64,000 bases of DNA from Stenotrophomonas sp. ATCM1_4. Lineage in GTDB: Bacteria > Pseudomonadota > Gammaproteobacteria > Xanthomonadales > Xanthomonadaceae. Below, one piece after another: positions 62,737-64,000 of this stretch; the stretch's first letter is position 1, and every line of letters starts with the position of its first letter. The notes beneath the pieces are model-generated. The model made no database searches. It worked only from the letters and a program-made list of their open reading frames with translations, and was not told the origin of the DNA. The stretch lies in assembly GCF_004348115.1 (NCBI RefSeq), contig NZ_QPFB01000001.1, positions 2,528,773 to 2,592,772 on the forward strand, read 5' to 3'. The position numbers were made by a program, and so were the translations under genes.

Positions 62737-64000
62737 TCAGCGCGGCACGGCCAGGTGCTCGGCGGTCAGCGGCTGGCCGGCACGCGGCGTGGTCGCGATC
62801 ACCGCATCGGCCGGCAACGCGGTGCCGTTGTCCAGGCGCGCTTCCACGCGGTCCAGTGCGGCGTACACATACGGCAACAGCGGCAGGTAGCGCGCGCCGT
62901 AATCCGGCAGGCCCAGGAACCCGTCGAAATGCTGCACGTGCTGTACCTGCCAGTAGCTCACCTCACGCCCCGCCGCCTTGGCGGCAGTGGCGTAGGGCTT
63001 GCTGCTGAAGGCCGGCGGGATCAGCCCATCGTCGGTGCCATGCACCACCATCACCGGCAATCCCTTGCGCGGCAGCCCGGCGCGGGTGGCCTGGATGCCG
63101 GCCTGCACGCGCTTGGCATCCTCACCCTGCCCGTCCCACAAGCCACGCAGGCACTTCAGGCCGGCGTAGGTCAGGTCCGGCAACTGCACCTTGCTGTCGA
63201 GCAGGCCGACGCCGGCGCCCGGCGGAATACCGCTACCGTCGGAGATCCAGGCCGCACGCTCGGCGGCGCTGGCCACGCGCGGGGAGAAGTCCGGGTTCTG
63301 CGCGGCAAAGCTGAAACCGCACGGATGCTCGCCCACGCCATAGCGGCCATAAGCCGAGGCGTAGGTCGCGGCGATCGCACGCCACAGATCGAAACCGGTC
63401 GACAGCGCGCCTGCGCGCAACGCGGCATCGGTCCAGCCCTTGCTCAGCATCAACGCGTAGGCCGACTGCGCCTGCGCGGCCGGCGTCGCCCCGCTGATCA
63501 CGCCCTCGCGGGCCAGCGTGGCGCAGCGCACCGCAGCGCCCGCCTGCAATGCGGCGGTCAGCGGCGGTTGCGGCAGGTTGCTCATATGCAGCTGCGCGCA
63601 CGGCATCAGCAGCGCCGCTTCGGTGGTGTAGTCGTACAGCGCACGCGCGCCAGGGCCATCGGAATAGATGCTCGGCTCGCCGGCCACCACCGCATCCAGC
63701 CAGTCACCGTCCATCTCGGCCGCGCGCAGCACTGCGCCGCCGCCGTTGGAGATGCCCACCGCGATGATGCGGGTGTTGTCGAAGGTGAACGGCGCCGCCT
63801 GCGGATAGGCCTGGCCCAATGCCAGCAACGCGAACTCGGCCGCCTGCTTCACGTGCCGGCCCCAGTCGGCCTCCGGGTTGTCCTTGGAATGGGCGTGCTT
63901 GAAGGCCACGCCCGATGCATTGACCGGCGCATCCGGCGCGAACGCCAGGTCGGCGGCCTCGCCCAGTGCACCGACGCTGCCATTGGCGCGCACGCCCTGC
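62737..64000 (-). CDS. 3-hydroxybutyrate oligomer hydrolase paralogue (5' end outside window)
   Basis: At least 421 C-terminal residues of a protein clearly related to the one at 31451: GVAFKHAHSKDNPEADWG, GISNGGGAVLRAAEMDGDW with the nucleophile Ser, STGFDLWRAIAATYASAYG, GEHPCGFSF and a C-terminal VVHGTDDGL (Asp) with HVQHFDGF (His). The frame is open to the right edge; the Met near 63993 is probably internal. Catalytic residues are intact, so it is likely active. It follows no visible regulator in the window. Confidence 0.88.
   Translation of the reverse strand, partial: QGVRANGSVGALGEAADLAFAPDAPVNASGVAFKHAHSKDNPEADWGRHVKQAAEFALLALGQAYPQAAPFTFDNTRIIAVGISNGGGAVLRAAEMDGDWLDAVVAGEPSIYSDGPGARALYDYTTEAALLMPCAQLHMSNLPQPPLTAALQAGAAVRCATLAREGVISGATPAAQAQSAYALMLSKGWTDAALRAGALSTGFDLWRAIAATYASAYGRYGVGEHPCGFSFAAQNPDFSPRVASAAERAAWISDGSGIPPGAGVGLLDSKVQLPDLTYAGLKCLRGLWDGQGEDAKRVQAGIQATRAGLPRKGLPVMVVHGTDDGLIPPAFSSKPYATAAKAAGREVSYWQVQHVQHFDGFLGLPDYGARYLPLLPYVYAALDRVEARLDNGTALPADAVIATTPRAGQPLTAEHLAVPR

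Overview
The window is GC-rich, densely coded DNA from a gammaproteobacterium of the family Xanthomonadaceae, most likely Stenotrophomonas or a close relative. The family assignment rests on several things read from the sequence: a MurL/MurD2 pair (the route to D-glutamate in peptidoglycan characterised in Xanthomonas), a fused aspartokinase/diaminopimelate decarboxylase, a Rrf2-sufBCDS operon, an XgtA-type alpha-glucosidase, four complete and one partial TonB-dependent receptor, and a palindrome bounded by GTAG like the SMAG repeats of S. maltophilia. No rRNA, tRNA, CRISPR array, transposase, integrase or phage gene was seen.

Layout. 1-4.3 kb: 3' part of a TonB-dependent receptor converging on an alpha-glucosidase, probably the edge of a maltodextrin locus. 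4.5-12.3 kb: ispB with a small helix-hairpin-helix gene, a dienelactone-hydrolase-like protein, then lysAC-murL-murD2, which supply peptidoglycan stem-peptide precursors. 12.6-18.2 kb: three tandem PhzF-family genes and small metabolic or hypothetical genes. 18.4-35 kb: two TonB-dependent receptors, a PHB-depolymerase-type esterase, a GntP-family permease, an alpha/beta hydrolase, a MaoC hydratase, a transporter-like hybrid sensor kinase with its LuxR-type regulator, a 3-hydroxybutyrate-oligomer hydrolase and an acyl-CoA synthetase. Together these look like a complete route from extracellular poly/oligo-3-hydroxybutyrate to acyl-CoA. A paralogous oligomer hydrolase runs off the right edge. 35-41 kb: amidohydrolase, glycine-zipper protein, OsmC, a Lys/Ala-rich HU-like protein, small envelope proteins and a SET-domain protein. 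41.4-48.1 kb: suf Fe-S cluster operon followed by GNAT and Rieske genes. 48.3-61.9 kb: iron island with three Fur-box-like sites, two catecholate-type receptors (one with piuC and a Sel1 gene), and an operon of PepSY, DUF2271, DUF4198, ApbE and a membrane flavodoxin reductase, likely a flavinylated ferric-reductase system. 62-64 kb: HutD/Ves-family protein and the partial oligomer hydrolase.

A family of short palindromic repeats (core CCCCTCTCCCG/CGGGAGAGGGG) recurs at least six times, once inside the murL reading frame. All function statements come from reading motifs and gene context; no database search was run.
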